Assembly (NCBI GenBank): GCA_028554755.1
Contig: JAPTOF010000028.1
Coordinates: 2,710,501-2,774,500 of the forward strand
Reading direction: 5' to 3'
DNA from: Cordia subcordata
Taxonomy: Eukaryota; Streptophyta; Magnoliopsida; Boraginales; Cordiaceae
DNA: 64,000 bases
The notes under the pieces were generated by a model. That model was not told where the DNA came from. It did no database searches and worked only from the letters and a program-made list of their open reading frames with translations. Positions 33,391 to 45,900 of this stretch are shown here, one piece after another (within the stretch, counting starts at the first letter, position 1; each line of letters begins with the position of its first letter). A program made the translations under genes and the position numbers.

Positions 33391-35027
33391 TCAAGAAGAG
33401 GTTTACTTGTGCTAATTGAGTATGGATAGATCCAATGCTTCTTGGTGGTCACTTGTATCCTCTTCCCCACCCTCGGTATATGCTCCTAATGCTTGTGTCC
33501 TATATGGTAATTGTGAGCATTGTTCTTTTGGTTGTCCCCTTGCATATCAAAATCCCCAATCTTGGGCTAACCCAAGGCATGATCGTTATAGTCATACATC
33601 CATTCATGTATCTACATCTAGTTATTATGATTATAGGGAGCCATATCATACACATTTGTCTTGGGCTTAAGATGACTCTTCATTCTACCCACCTCCTTGA
33701 GAGTTCATGTTCTACACCATCTTTTCCAACTTATTCTTCTCCCGAGTTTTTTTATGGTTATGCTCAAAATGATTTTTAAAATAATTATCATTTCCATTCG
33801 GATGGACCCTTATGTTTTTCTTGTATTTACTCCTTTTTGGTCTTGTATATAGTAGATCAGTTTTCTTTTACTTATTCTTGCTTTGTATATAAGTTGATTG
33901 GATTGCTTTTGTTTTCTTTGTCTTTTAATAGTTTAGGTTATACTTTGTTTATATTCTTAATACGTTAGATTTTTGCTCCCTTACTTATTCTTGCTCTATT
34001 CCATCATTTGTGCATCAATTCTATACCCTTACGTACATCCTTTCTTATCTTTTAAATGCCAATGCGAGCTTGCATTATAGTGACTATTAATCTCTTCTTT
34101 GTTTTTTGAGCATTAATGCTTTTTATTAAGGAGTAGAGAAGTACATCATTGGATTATCATTGGCATTTGCAGACTACATGACAACAAGGTTGTATTTATC
34201 CATCTTTTACTTGTCCTTATCTATCCCTCTTCATATTCCCCTTATGTATTTCATGTGCTTGTTTGTCATGTACTTAATGCTATTTGCTTGAGAACAAGCA
34301 AAGTTTAGGTTTGGGGATATAGTTATTCCTTTATTGTTTGCATATAATTTAGGGGATAGATTTTTATAGCATGCCTTGTTTTTAAAGGATTGTTGATACG
34401 AGTGCCCCTTCTTTGATTGGTTCTTTTAGTGTGCCTTAGCCCTTTCTTTTTCTTTTCTTTTTGTTCTATATTATGTATTGAAAAAAAAGTGCCAAAAAAA
34501 TGGAAAAAATGCAAAAATGAAAAAAATGAGAAAATGAGAAAAAGCCAAAAAGGCACCAAAAAGTTCAAAAAATGAAATTGTGAATAAGTGTCAAATGACA
34601 CAATGTCAATTTGACACAAGTGTTCCCATTTGTTATTTCATTTTATTGTGAATAAGATTGGTACGTCAATTGTGAGCCATTGTGATGTATTCTTCTTTTC
34701 CTTGTATCTTTAGGGCTAAGTGCATTTTGAGAGGCCATGTTAGTTGATAAGGCACGAGTATCAATATCCCGAGTACGTGAGTTAAAATCCTAAGTTTTTG
34801 GTGATTCTAACTACCTGGTAACTTCCTCATAGTTGCGAGACCTCTTGTGATTGAGAGGAAGATCCAAAAAAGGCTAGGGAAGCTCTTACACAAAAAGAAT
34901 GACCCTTTATAGACCATGAAGACGAAAAGATAACAAGTCAATGCAACTAGAAACTCTTTGAAAAGCAGGAGGATAGACTTTAGTTTAGGCTTGCTTGAGG
35001 ATAAGCAAGGGGAAGGTTTGGGGGTGT
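33391..35027 (+). pseudogene. Element D internal remnant with gag zinc knuckle
   Basis: An 83-codon frame at 33416-33670 (MDRSNASWW) contains CVLYGNCEHCSFGCP. In the Athila knuckle pattern C-x2-C-x4-H-x4-C the second Cys is replaced by Tyr; the rest fits. No other gag, protease or pol is visible. After it comes the usual Athila 3' region, with hairpins at 34284-34301 and 34991-35007 and an A-rich run at 34470-34570. Confidence 0.55.
35008..35027 (+). promoter_or_regulatory. Polypurine tract of element D
   Basis: AGGGGAAGGTTTGGGGGTG lies right before TGATGTGTGG, the LTR start. It is closer to consensus than the tract of element C. Confidence 0.75.
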
Positions 35028-36616
35028 TGATGTGTGGGATTTGTGTATGTCTGTATATATATAGTTCAAATACACCTTTATGGTGTTTTGAGCATAATTG
35101 AGTGTATTTAGTGTTGCATTTGTGCACTTGTAGTCATATTTGTGCATATAGGTGCTAAAACGCATAAATGCTACAGTAAGTGCCTTATTTTGTGTTTTAG
35201 GCACATTTTGGGAGAAGGAATTTAGCTTAAATGATGATGCTTTAATCAATAAGCCAAGCTAGGGTTGATTTGAAGGAGAAGAAAAGAAGAAAAGCCCATT
35301 TGGATGCTTTGGATGAAGAACGATACAACCAAGCACGAGCAGGGATGTGTGTTTCAGAAGAAGCAATTGAGCTTGGTTGAAGATGTAGAGAGCATGAACA
35401 AAGTTTGGAGATGTTTATGGGCATGAAAAGCTGAAGAAAAATGGATTGGGAGATCCCTAAAAGCAATACAAAGCCATAGAAAAAATCGTGTACGAATCGG
35501 AGCCAAAATGAGCAAGTTATGAGAAAAATTGTTGAAGGCCAGTTGCACCCCTGCCCAGGGCCGGCCAACCGGCCCAGAGACTGACCCTAACTAGAATGCA
35601 ATTTATTTTGGTTGGTCTCACTTAATTTTGGGCCGGGAAACCGACTCGGCGATTGACTTTTGCAGCAAAAAGGCTATATTTAGCAGTTTTTGGCTTATTT
35701 TGAGAAGAGGAACCCAATTTTCTTTAAACCCCATTAACCCTAACCCTTTTCCCACTTCATAAACACCTAAAATCACCATATAAGCCCCATACCAAGCTAC
35801 GATTGAAGCTTCTAACAAGAGATTGAAGGGTTTTGCTGTGGATTTGAGCAATGCTTATAAGGAGAGCTCCTTATTCCTTTTCTTGTTCTTGTAAATATGC
35901 TTTGTAATTGAGTTAGATCTAGGGTTGATTGATATTATATATTAGATTAAGGCTTTGAATAAAGGATTTGTGTGTATCTTTGGCTCTTAATATATGCTTG
36001 TTTACACTGATTAATGGCATGAATCAATATGTCTATGTGTTGATAATCAAACATGTCTACGTGTTCGATAAAATGCCTAAGTGAACTTGCATGTGTTATT
36101 TTGTGCTTAAATACTATCAATAGCGGTGTCACCTTAGCCTTAATCCATGCTAACGGCATGAGCCCTATTTGCAATTGTATGTGTTGATTAATATGCTTAA
36201 TTAATGACTTACTGTGTAGGAGTATACCTCTAGTGTGAAACAATACTAAAGGGATATCCATTAACACTAGTTAATGCTCTGGGAGTCTAATCTCTAGTTT
36301 AAAACAAGACTAATAGGTTAGTCTCTCTAGTAGGATGTTAATCAACACCAAAAAGACCAATTGAGCCATAGATAGACCGAATCGTTATTATAGCCCGAGT
36401 CTAGTTGCAACGCAATCGCCTTAACTTAGGTTTATTTTCCTCTCCCCGAGCTCCCTTTGATCCTAAAGAAAGCAAATACACACGCATGTAGCTAGTTTTA
36501 GGCATTGAGCACATAGAGACCAAACTAAGATAACCGCCCTATGGAGATGATACCTGTAGTCAAATTCGCTATACCACAAATGATCCGTACGCTTGCGGGT
36601 TAAAACAGCATCACTA
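35028..36616 (+). repeat. LTR shared by elements D and C
   Basis: About 1.59 kb, TGATGTGTGG to about CATCACTA. On its left is a polypurine tract, as for a 3' LTR. On its right is AGTTCTT, the spacer that follows a 5' LTR in element H (AGTTCT before the PBS). It therefore appears to be both D's 3' LTR and C's 5' LTR. It keeps the U5 block GATCCGTACGCTTGCGGGT. Confidence 0.7.
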
Positions 36617-37548
36617 AGTTCTTTTAGAAATTCTATCCCATGGCTAAGACGACCGACCTTAGGGCCGCCATTATGACTCTCTCAACATAATCTAGAATCT
36701 TTTCATGAGTTTTGGGAGAGATTCAAAGTAGTAAGAGAAGCATTAGTGAGGTTAGAGTTTCTTTAGATTCACCCGCTAAGGTAGAGGCTTTAACAAACAA
36801 GTTAGATCAATTTATTTTCTCATGGTCATAGGACTAGTTCGATAGGTTCATCCTCTGCCCCTTTGGTAGTTGAGGTGTGTGCATTGTGTTTCGAGTCATC
36901 TCATGAGACCGTAGCTTGCCTTTCATCACCCCAGTTTCTCGAATTCATGAAGGAGCAAGTGTGTGCTACTCAAGGTTGTTCTTATGAGTACATTCTATCC
37001 TCAAACACAATTAATTTAGGTTGTAGGGACAAAACAAGGTCAGCATGAGTCTAGTTCACATGCCTAAGTTTCACCCCAATAGCAACCCTGTCCTGAATAC
37101 CCCTTAGGTTTCTACTATCTTAATCAACCCTGTCTCACTAGTGCTCCTCAACCTTAGGCTTTACCTATTTCTTCTAGTAGCTAACCTCCTAGTAATAATA
37201 TGATGAAGATAATATAGTTCATTCAGAACTAGCCACAGGAATTAGTAGAAAATAGGCAAGACATGGCTAGGATTGAGGCACAATTAGGGCAGTTGGTCAG
37301 TTAGTTGAGCACTAGAAACCCTAGCAAATTGCCTTCTCAACTGGAAGTGAATTTAGAGTCCACTCCTATTTCTCCACCAATACCACTTATCCTCCTTAGG
37401 CTAGGCTAAGGCCATTACCATTCTTAGGAGTGGTAAGATAGTAGATAATAAGGTAAGAGTTGACTTTGTAGTGCCCGTACCTAGTAGTCCTTCCGAGTCT
37501 AGAGCGCTACATAGTAGCCCTGTTTGGGGGCATTCTAGAGAGGGTCCT
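36617..37548 (+). pseudogene. Element C gag, 5'-deleted
   Basis: It begins mid-gag (AAGACGACCGACCTTAGG region) and lacks the upstream 800 or so bases present in H. A second internal deletion removes part of the capsid region near 36725. The zinc knuckle is intact in spacing: CALCFESSHETVAC, C-x2-C-x4-H-x4-C, at about 36878-36919. Frames are broken by stops before and after it. Confidence 0.8.
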
Positions 37549-37549
37549 G

Positions 37550-38700
37550 TTGAAAGAGTTGAGCCCTATTAGAGACCATGGAAAGAGTAGTTCTTCCCGC
37601 TTACATCAAGAGGGAAAAGAGCCCAGTGATGATTCCTATGTGTCTAGAGGTATTGCCCTTGGAGTTCCCTTCTCATCCACTTTAGAGAGGCCCATGCCTA
37701 GTGAGGATTCTAGGTTTTTCAAAATCTTAGATCATCTTAAAGACCTTAAGGTTAATCTTCCTTTGATAGATGTAATCCTTTCCATTCCCTCATATTCTAA
37801 GTTCTTCAAGGACCTTTGTAAAAGTAAGCATAGATCATTGAACATTTCTAAGAAGGTGAGTCTTACAGAGAAGGTGAGTACTATTTGTACTTCAGGCGTT
37901 CCAGCCAAGATGAGTGACCTTGGAGCTTTCCCCCTTGCTTTAGGATCTGTGAGACTCAAATTGATCTCGCCTTACTAGATTTAGGGTCCAGTGTGAATCT
38001 TATTCCGTACTTCATCTATCAGCAGCTAGGTTTAGGCGAATTATCCCCTACACATGTTACTCTTCACCTAGCAGATAGGTTTGAGCGTAGACCTCGGGAT
38101 GTAGTAGAGGATGTTATGGTCAAGATAGGTAAGTTCGTGTACCATGTTGACTTTGTAGTATTAGATATGGAGTCAGGTCACAATTTTGGGCATTCCACCC
38201 CCATTCTACTAGGTCGCCCTTTCTTTGCTACTGCCGATGTCATTTTTCATTGTAGGTTGGGGTTATTAGAGATGAAATTTGAGAATTTGAGGTCCACTAA
38301 GAAGCTTGCTAAAGCGGTGAATAGGGCTAGTGTAGAAGGAGAAGAGGAAAGAGAAGAATGCTTTAGAGTGGATATGATTGATTCATTCGTCGTGGACTTT
38401 GTAGAGAGAACTATGACCGGTGAAGAAGAGTTGAGAAAATTTGAGGAATTGTTATCTAACTTTTATTTGGAGACCTTAGAGCGGAAATGTGTAACTTCTA
38501 CCTCTTTAGTTGAGAGTTCTTTGGTTGATAAGTCACTTGAGGTTATTCCTTCTACACTTGGTTCTAGTGATGTCCCCTTTGAGGATGTTGAGGTTAAGTC
38601 CCCCTTAGTTGAGCCTAGCCCATCTTTAGAGCTCAAACCCTTTCCTGATCACTTAAAGTATGCTTTCCTAGGCCCTAGTGAGACCCTTCGGTTCTCATAG
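37550..38700 (+). pseudogene. Element C gag-pro linker and aspartic protease
   Basis: Frame 37550-37978 covers the spacer before protease. The protease proper starts in another frame with LLDLGSSVNLIPYF at about 37972, where DLGSS is the Athila form of the catalytic Asp motif, and continues to ILLGRPFF. The frame then stays open through a long acidic linker to 38700. The +1 shift at about 37950 breaks it; otherwise this is the best-kept protease in the window. Confidence 0.82.
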
Positions 38701-40208
38701 CTTTCGATCTTTCTAGTGAGCATGAGGAGCGTCTCTTATAGGTCTTTAGGAAACATAGAAAGGCTATATGGTGAAAAATTGATGATTTGAGAGGAATTAA
38801 CCCTTCGGTTTCCATGCATCAAATTCACCTTGAAATGGAGTCGTTCCTTCTTGGGAGATGTAAAGGAGGCTAAACCCACACATGAGTGAAGTAGTTAAGA
38901 AAGAGATCATTAAGCTTTTAGATGCGAGTATTATCTATCTGATCTCTGATAGTGACTAGACTAGCCCAGCCCAAGTTGTCCTTAAGAAGTCTGGGATCAT
39001 AGTTGTAGAAAATGAGAGAGGAGAGCTTCTCCCTACATGTACTCTTACGGGTTGGAGAGTTTGTATTGATTATAGAAAGCTCAACTCCAAAACTAGGAAG
39101 GATCATTTCCCATTGCCTTTTCTAAATCAAATTTTAGAAAGAGTAGCTGGGCATAGCTACTATTGTTTTCTAGATGACTATTTGGGTTATAATCAGATCC
39201 CTGTGTTTTCCGAAGACCAGGAGAAGACCACCTTTACTTGTCTCTATGGCACTTTTGCCTATAAGAGAATGCCCTTAGGTCTTTGTACTGCCCCAGTGAT
39301 GTTTTAGAGGTTTATGATGGCCATTTTTAATGACATGATTGAGAGACATTTAGAGATTTTTATGAATGACTTCTGAGTCTTTGGTGATAGCTTTGATGAG
39401 TGCTTGAGTCATCTTTCTTTAGTCTTAGACCGTTGTGAGCAGAAGAATTTAGTGTTGAGTTGGGAGAAGTCCCACTTCATGGTGCAATAAGAAATAGTTT
39501 TGGGTCATGTAGTTTCATCTAATGGCATTAAAGTTGATTCAGCTAAGACAGAATTGATTGAGAAATTGCATGTTCCTAAATGTGTTAAGGATGTTAGATC
39601 TTTTCTATGACATCCAGGATTCTACCATAGGTTCATTAAGAATTTTAGCCATATTGCGTGTCCCTTATCTAGGCTTTTAGCACAAGATGTTTCCTTTGAG
39701 TTTGATGATGAGTGTGTTAGAGCTTTTAAAAGGGGCTTAAATCCTTATTGTCTTCGTCCCCAATCATCTAGCCACATGATTACAGTCTCCCATTCGAAGT
39801 TATGTATGATACATCCAGTCATGCAATAGGAGCTGTTTTAGGTCAACGACGAGATAAGTTGCCTCATGTAGTGTATTATGCTAGTAAGACTCTTGTCAAA
39901 GCCTAAAAGAACTATACCACTACAGAAAAAGAGCTTCTAGCAATTGTCTTCTCCATTGATAAGTTTAGGTCGTATATCCTAGGGTCCAAAGTGATTGTCT
40001 ATAACGATCATGCGCCATTAAAATATTTGTTGTCCAAGAAAGAGTCTAAACCCCGCTTGATTAGGTGGATGCTCCTTCTCCAAGAATTTGATGTTGTAAT
40101 CCAGGACAAGAAGGGTAGCGAAAATTTAGTAGCGGATCACCTTTCTGTCTTACTAGTGAGTCTTCTAGTGATCCATCTCCTTTTCGTGACTCATTCCCCG
40201 ATGAGCAA
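38701..40208 (+). pseudogene. Element C reverse transcriptase and RNase H
   Basis: RT pieces: FLNQILERVAGHSYYCFLDD, EDQEKTTFTCLYGTFAY, then IFMNDF where relatives have IFMDDF, so one catalytic Asp of RT is Asn here (near 39358). A stop (TGA) follows at once. More stops lie at 38698, 39306, 39488, 39608 and 39905. RNase H keeps TTEKELLA and [13 protein letters not shown]. The enzyme is dead by both active-site change and stops. Confidence 0.88.
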
Positions 40209-41440
40209 TTGTTAGCCGTCTCTCATCACACACCTTGGTTTGCTCACATTGTCAATTATCTTGCCACAGGGCGTTTTCCCTCTCATTGGGAGAAAGAGAG
40301 AGATAGGTTCCTAGCACAAGTCAGATATTTCTTTTGGGAGGATCCTTATCTTTTTAAGGTGTATACAGATCAAGTCATTCGCTGGTGTATGCATGAGGAC
40401 AAGTTTGAAAGCGTGTTGAGTATGTGTCACGATAACGGGTGTGAAGGTCATTTTAGTGGAAAGAAGACCGCCGCGAAGGTCTTGCAATGTGGATTGTTTT
40501 GGCCCACTCTCTTTAGGGATGCCCAAGAGTATTGTAAAAAGTGTCTTAGATGTCAACAATCTAGGTCTATATCTAGAATAAACATGATGCCTTTATCCTA
40601 TATTCTTCCATGTGAGTTATTTGATGTTTGAGGAGTAGATTTCATAGGTCCATTTCCACCTTTCTTTGGGTACCAATATATTTTAGTGGCCATTGATTAT
40701 TTGTCCAAATGGGTTGAGGTTATTCCCACACACACTAATAACCATAAGGTAGTGGTTAAGTTTAGTAAAGAGAACATTTTCTCTAGATTTGGAGTCTTTA
40801 GGGTCTTGATTAGTGATGGGGGATTACACTTTTGTCATAGGATTTTAGAGGATTTGTTGAGGAGATATTCAGTTACCCAAAAGGTTGCTACCCCTTATCA
40901 CCCGCAAACTAGTGGACAAGTAGAGGTGTACAATAGGGAGATCAAGCACATTTTAGAAAAGACAGTTGGACCTGATAGAAAAGATTGGTCTATTAGGTTT
41001 AATGATGCTTTATGGGCCTACCGTACCGCTTTTAAGACTCTCATTGGTATGTCTCCATAGAGATTGGTTTATGAGAAAGCTCGTCACTTGCTAGTAGAAC
41101 TTGAGCATAGGCCTTAAATTTTGATTTGGCAAGAATGGGTGAGAAAGGGAAGCTAGACCTAAGGGAGTTAGAAGAGTTTAGATCTGAGGTGTATGAGAAT
41201 GCCAAGCTTTATAAGGATAAGATGCAGAGATTGCATGATAAACACATTCTTAAGAAATCATTATCTATCTCCGATAAAGTTTGGTTATTTAACTCACATT
41301 TGAAGCTCTTTTCAGGTAAGCTCAAGTCTAGATGGGATAGTCCATATGAAGTTTTGATTGCCAACCCTTCCGGAGTAGTCAAGATCAAGGATTTAAAGGA
41401 TGGCCGAGAGATGATAATGATGCTTGAAGTATGCATATGA
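40209..41440 (+). pseudogene. Element C integrase
   Basis: The zinc finger is complete here (CHDNGCEGHFSGKK ... CKKCLRCQQ), unlike in element A. The DDE core is present in pieces: [16 protein letters not shown] and [16 protein letters not shown] stop separates zinc finger from core (TGA near 40629), another lies near 41060, and the C-terminal part has a deletion near 41110. Not functional. Confidence 0.88.
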
Positions 41441-42920
41441 TTTGAGCATGGCTCATATGGAGGTTTTAATGTTTTAGGACCTCGTCTGTGGAGGTTGAAG
41501 AAAAGAAGATGATCGCTTGGCTAACGGCATGGCAGTTAGCACTACTAGAAGGCAATCTAGGTGTAATTTTGCAATTTTGCACTTATTTCATTTTCTTTCC
41601 TTTTTTTTTCTTTCTTTTCTATTACTCACACTAAAGTGTTGAATCCCAATCCCTTGTCCCAAAAGATACACCGTTATTTGTTATTGCACATGCCAATGCA
41701 AGCTTGCATTGGCAATGCCATTAGCCTTGTTTTCTTTGTGTGTGTTTGTGAATTGTAAGTCATAGAGTTAGTAGTATGGTGATTTAGCATTGGCATAGAG
41801 AGCGTTAAAGACAATGCAAGGTTGTATCTGTCCTATTTCCACTTGATCACCATGTTTTTACCCCATCCCCACCACCCTTACTTGCTCTGTGGTCTTTTTG
41901 CTTGAAGTTAAGCAAAGTTTAGGTTTGGAGGTGTGGGGGTTTGGTTTTATTATTTTATGTTTTCTTAGGTTAAATTGCATTATTGCAATAATTGGTTAAA
42001 AATCATGAATATTTTTCAAATTTTAATGCATGAAGAGTTGTTTATTTCTTGGTTGATCATTGTGTTGACTATTGTAATTGACTCAATTGATTGGTAAATA
42101 TGACTAGCATTGTGGGGAAGTGAATAGAGTGGACTAAAAACTGAGTCTTGGAAGGGATGCCCTTGAAAGTTGTTGGGTGTGAGGACCTTTAAGAATGCCC
42201 CTTGTAGTTACCCCATAGCTTGGTAGGAAAAAGTGATTAAAAAGGGTTGTTGATGTGAGTGCTCCTTCCTTGATTGGTTCTTTTTTATATGCCTTAGCCT
42301 TTCTTTTTTCTTTCTTTTTGTGTATATGCAATGCAAACTATGAAAAATCCAAAAAAAATTGAAAAAGGCAAAAAAAGGTGCAAAAAGATCAAAAAGATAA
42401 AAAATTGAAAAAATATTGAAAAAAGAGAAAAAGCCAAAGGCACCAAAAAGTTTTGTGAATAAGTGCATAAGTGACACAATGTCAACTTAGCACAATCTCT
42501 CCTCTTTGTATATATGTGAACAAGGCTTTTATAAGCCATTACATTTGTATATTCTCTCACCTTGTCTTTAAGGCTTTAGCATATTGGGGAGGCCATGTTA
42601 GTCGATGGGGAACGAAATATCAACAGTCCATGTACGTGAGTTAGAATCTGAGGCTTGTGGTGGTTTGACTACTTGGGAAATTCCCATAAGGAACGAGGCC
42701 CCTTATGTGTAGAGGGAGGATCCAAAGAGGCTTAGGGATCTCTCCTCAATAGGAATGCCCCCTTTATGTTTCTTAGGCTACTCAATAAGAATGCCCCCTT
42801 CATGTTTCTTAGGCTAACCTTGATAAAGAGTTAATCCTTTAGGTAACCCTTCGCATTAATCTAGAAATAGACTTATGAATGGGCTTGCTTGGGGACAAGC
42901 AGGGAGAAGACTAGAGGTGT
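41441..42920 (+). other. Element C 3' non-coding region and polypurine tract
   Basis: Same layout as in A and F: hairpin plus purine module near 41898-41935, A-rich run near 42340-42430, second hairpin module at about 42884-42920. The last tract before the LTR (AGGGAGAAGACTAGAGGTG) has lost its G run. No env-like ORF. Confidence 0.7.
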
Positions 42921-45900
42921 TGATGTGTTGTGTTTTTGTGTGTGTTTGCATTGCTAATTGCCTATGTTTAAGAGGTGTTTTGAGTCTTAAGAGATGCATT
43001 AGTATAGTAAATATGTTAAAGTTAAGCTTAAACGTAAGCAAATGTACATAGTTGAGTTTAAAGACAAATGCTACACTAATGCATGCATATTTCTCATATT
43101 TGGAGAAGTCAAGTCAAACGCTAGGGACTTCAATTGATGGAGAATTGATATTGGGGTCAAGCTCGAGGTGTTTGGGACGTGGGAGAAGCATAAAAGAAGT
43201 GTTTGGAGGCAACCGGAAGAAGAAAAGAGGAACCGGAGTGAAACAAACGCAACGCAAGAAAATTGGCCAGCTTCTAACCTGGCCGGTAGACCTCCCTCCC
43301 AGGGCCGGTCGACTAGCCAAGGCCCCGGGCTGAAGGCGTATGCTGCTCTATTTAAGCCCTTTTCCAGCCCATTTTTAGTAGATTTTTTATCCCTTTTTCA
43401 CCTCTCATTCATACACACAAAATCCTACTTTTACGCACCTCTAATTCACACATTAACACACAAACCCACTTGATATTAAGTTGATTTTGGAGGATTGTAA
43501 CATCAATTGGAGAAGATTACTCAAGATTGTAAAGAAACAAACAAGGATGGAAAGGGAGATTTCTATAACCTCTTTCATTCTTACTCACTTCATGTTTGAG
43601 TAGATGATTTAGGGTGCCTAAACTTGTGTAATGGGATGATTTACATACTCTTTGTTATGGGATTTTATTGGCTTATATACATATATATATATGTATATAT
43701 ATATATTATATATATATGTTAGGATTAGTATGCCCTAAAGCTCACTTGTATATAACATTTTGGATGTTAAACAATGTATAATCATTTTGTTAAATGGCAT
43801 TCTGAGTTCTTTACATATTATCTCTGGTATGTTTTATTGATGTATGTATAAAGGTCCCTTGACTTGAACTAATGACTTGAGTATGCAGTGAGGCTGGACG
43901 CACAGTAGGTCCAAGTCTAGATTTAGTCACATTATAAATTGAGTCCGTAACCAAATGGTAGTGTTGGGCACTTTACCGGGATAAGGTTATATTGAGCAAG
44001 TTTCCCCGTTGAGGGTGATCTACCTAGGTCATTGGAGGACTTTCCGGATCTGTCTCAATAGTACGTGTGTCACGTATTTGATAGGACCATTGTGAGTATA
44101 TTTTCTAGAGACGTACTATCAAAGAAAGAAAACAAGATACTCACTGCTACTAAATGATCATTGCTCTTAATTTTCAGCATATGTGGATGAATTAATGAAG
44201 TTAGGGTTTGGTACTTTGATTCACCCTGGGTGAGATCTTACTTTATTAGGATCAACAGCCTTGTGCATTGAGTGATAAGTTCTAATTAATGGAACATGCA
44301 TATGCAATATGGAATCTATGTGCCCTCTTTGGGATTGTCCATATTAATCATCCGAATCTAGATCTAGTGATACTACCTTTATGGGTGTATCAATCATATG
44401 GCTTAAAGGTCGCTCCCGAGATCAAGAGATTCCATGACCAAGGATGGTTGGCAATAGGACAAGAAACCCAACGGAAAAAGATATAGCTAAGGAGGTGATA
44501 GTACACAGGCCAAAGGACAGGTCTTAGCTGTGGGTATACATAGAGGGGCATTATGGTCGGCTATTTAGTAGGTCAAAGACAAAATTCACATTCTTTCGTG
44601 ACAAGCTTTTGGGTAATAGCAATTATTCTTGGAGTGCAACTTTAATCTTATAGTGGAATAGATCGGAGTTAAAAATAATTATTATTATGTCGCCTAGATT
44701 GGGCAAATGCATTTTTTATTATTTTTGGAAGCAAAGGTTAATTGTGTCTTCTTGGTCCCTTTCTTAGTTGAAATGACTTTGAGAGAGTAATCTTGAAAGA
44801 ACAAATTCCATATTGTGGTAGTAGTCTTATTAGGCCAAAGCTTGAAATTGGGTTTGGGCTTTCTTTAGAGTCTAAGATAACCTAATTAGGCTTGGATGGT
44901 TTCTTATTGGGCTTGGGCCTTCACATGGATTATGGACTATGTGTTGGGCTTGGATTGTAGGCTTGGCCCAACTTCCAAGACATGTGCTAGAAAGTTACTA
45001 CAAGAAAAACTCAAATTGTACAAGTAACTTCCATGACATGTGGCAAACATTTACTATTAGGAAAAAGTTTCCCACATGGAAAGTTTACAAGGTTTAGGTG
45101 CCAAATAAATAGGCAAGACCTTAAACCATTTCTAGCATCCAAAATTTTATAGTTGATCTCTTCCATTTTGGCAAGAGAATACTACAAAACATAGTACACA
45201 CTTATTGTGTGGCTTTTTTGCTCTAGATTTTCAAGAGCATATTACTTTGCTTCTTCCCACACAAGAGGATATTCTCTCAAGAAAAGTCTCTTTAACCATA
45301 GGGAAGAAGACTAGGGAGTTGCATATTGCGACACCCTTATAGTAAAATTTTTTTTGGTGGCCTTGTTCGTGAGCGGGAACAAAAGCTTGTGACGGTTTTA
45401 TCTTCATCAAAGGCCCCACGCTTCAAGAGGTTAGCTTTACATATTTTGCAAATATTAGTTATGTTCTATATGTTCTTAAGCATGTTCTTGTGTGTGTTAT
45501 ATGGTTACTTTATTTTCCTCGCATGTTTTCTTGGTATTATTTTTGAAAATATGGACTAGGATAGACCACATGTAATATTATCGATTCTACAATATATACA
45601 CACTTTGTTTGAGAAGCTTTATATCATTTCATGTCCATGTGTTTGATGTAATGCTTTAACGAGTTGTATGTATACAAATTAAGTTGTATTTGCTATAGAA
45701 CACTTCTAATCCTTAGATTATGCATGTCTATGTGTGTGATTATGGATAATATGAAGTTGGTTGATTCTATTAATGTCCATGTAAGTTTGAAACATGCCTT
45801 ATAGTGAATACATGCTCAAATAATGCTACACGTTGATTCTTGAATGCTTCTATTGGCGTAAAATAAACTTGTGCATTTGTACCGTGAATAGGATGTCATA

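Larger units (their letters stand above)
32790..36616 (+). mobile_element. Athila-related element D, internally deleted
   Basis: A 5' LTR piece (about 32790-33390), a short internal region with a gag zinc-knuckle remnant, a 3' non-coding region with both hairpin/purine modules, then a complete-looking LTR (35028-36616). Almost all of gag-pol is missing, so it would have been non-autonomous or is a deletion product. Its LTR differs from those of A, C and H, marking a distinct subfamily. Confidence 0.7.

Noticed and set aside
33435..33779. 114-codon ORF overlapping the gag-like frame of element D
   Set aside because: A frame shadow; the overlapping frame carries the Cys/His knuckle pattern.
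34323..34619. Minus-strand ORF rich in Phe and Lys
   Set aside because: It is the complement of the A-rich run found in every Athila 3' region here; the same happens at 42208-42560.
35690..35760. CCCTAACCCTTTT telomere-like words
   Set aside because: They occur once or twice at the same place in D-type LTRs as part of the R region; there is no tandem telomeric array.
44289..45559. ORFs within the solo copia LTR
   Set aside because: LTRs of this family are non-coding and the related LTR of element B has no matching frames.
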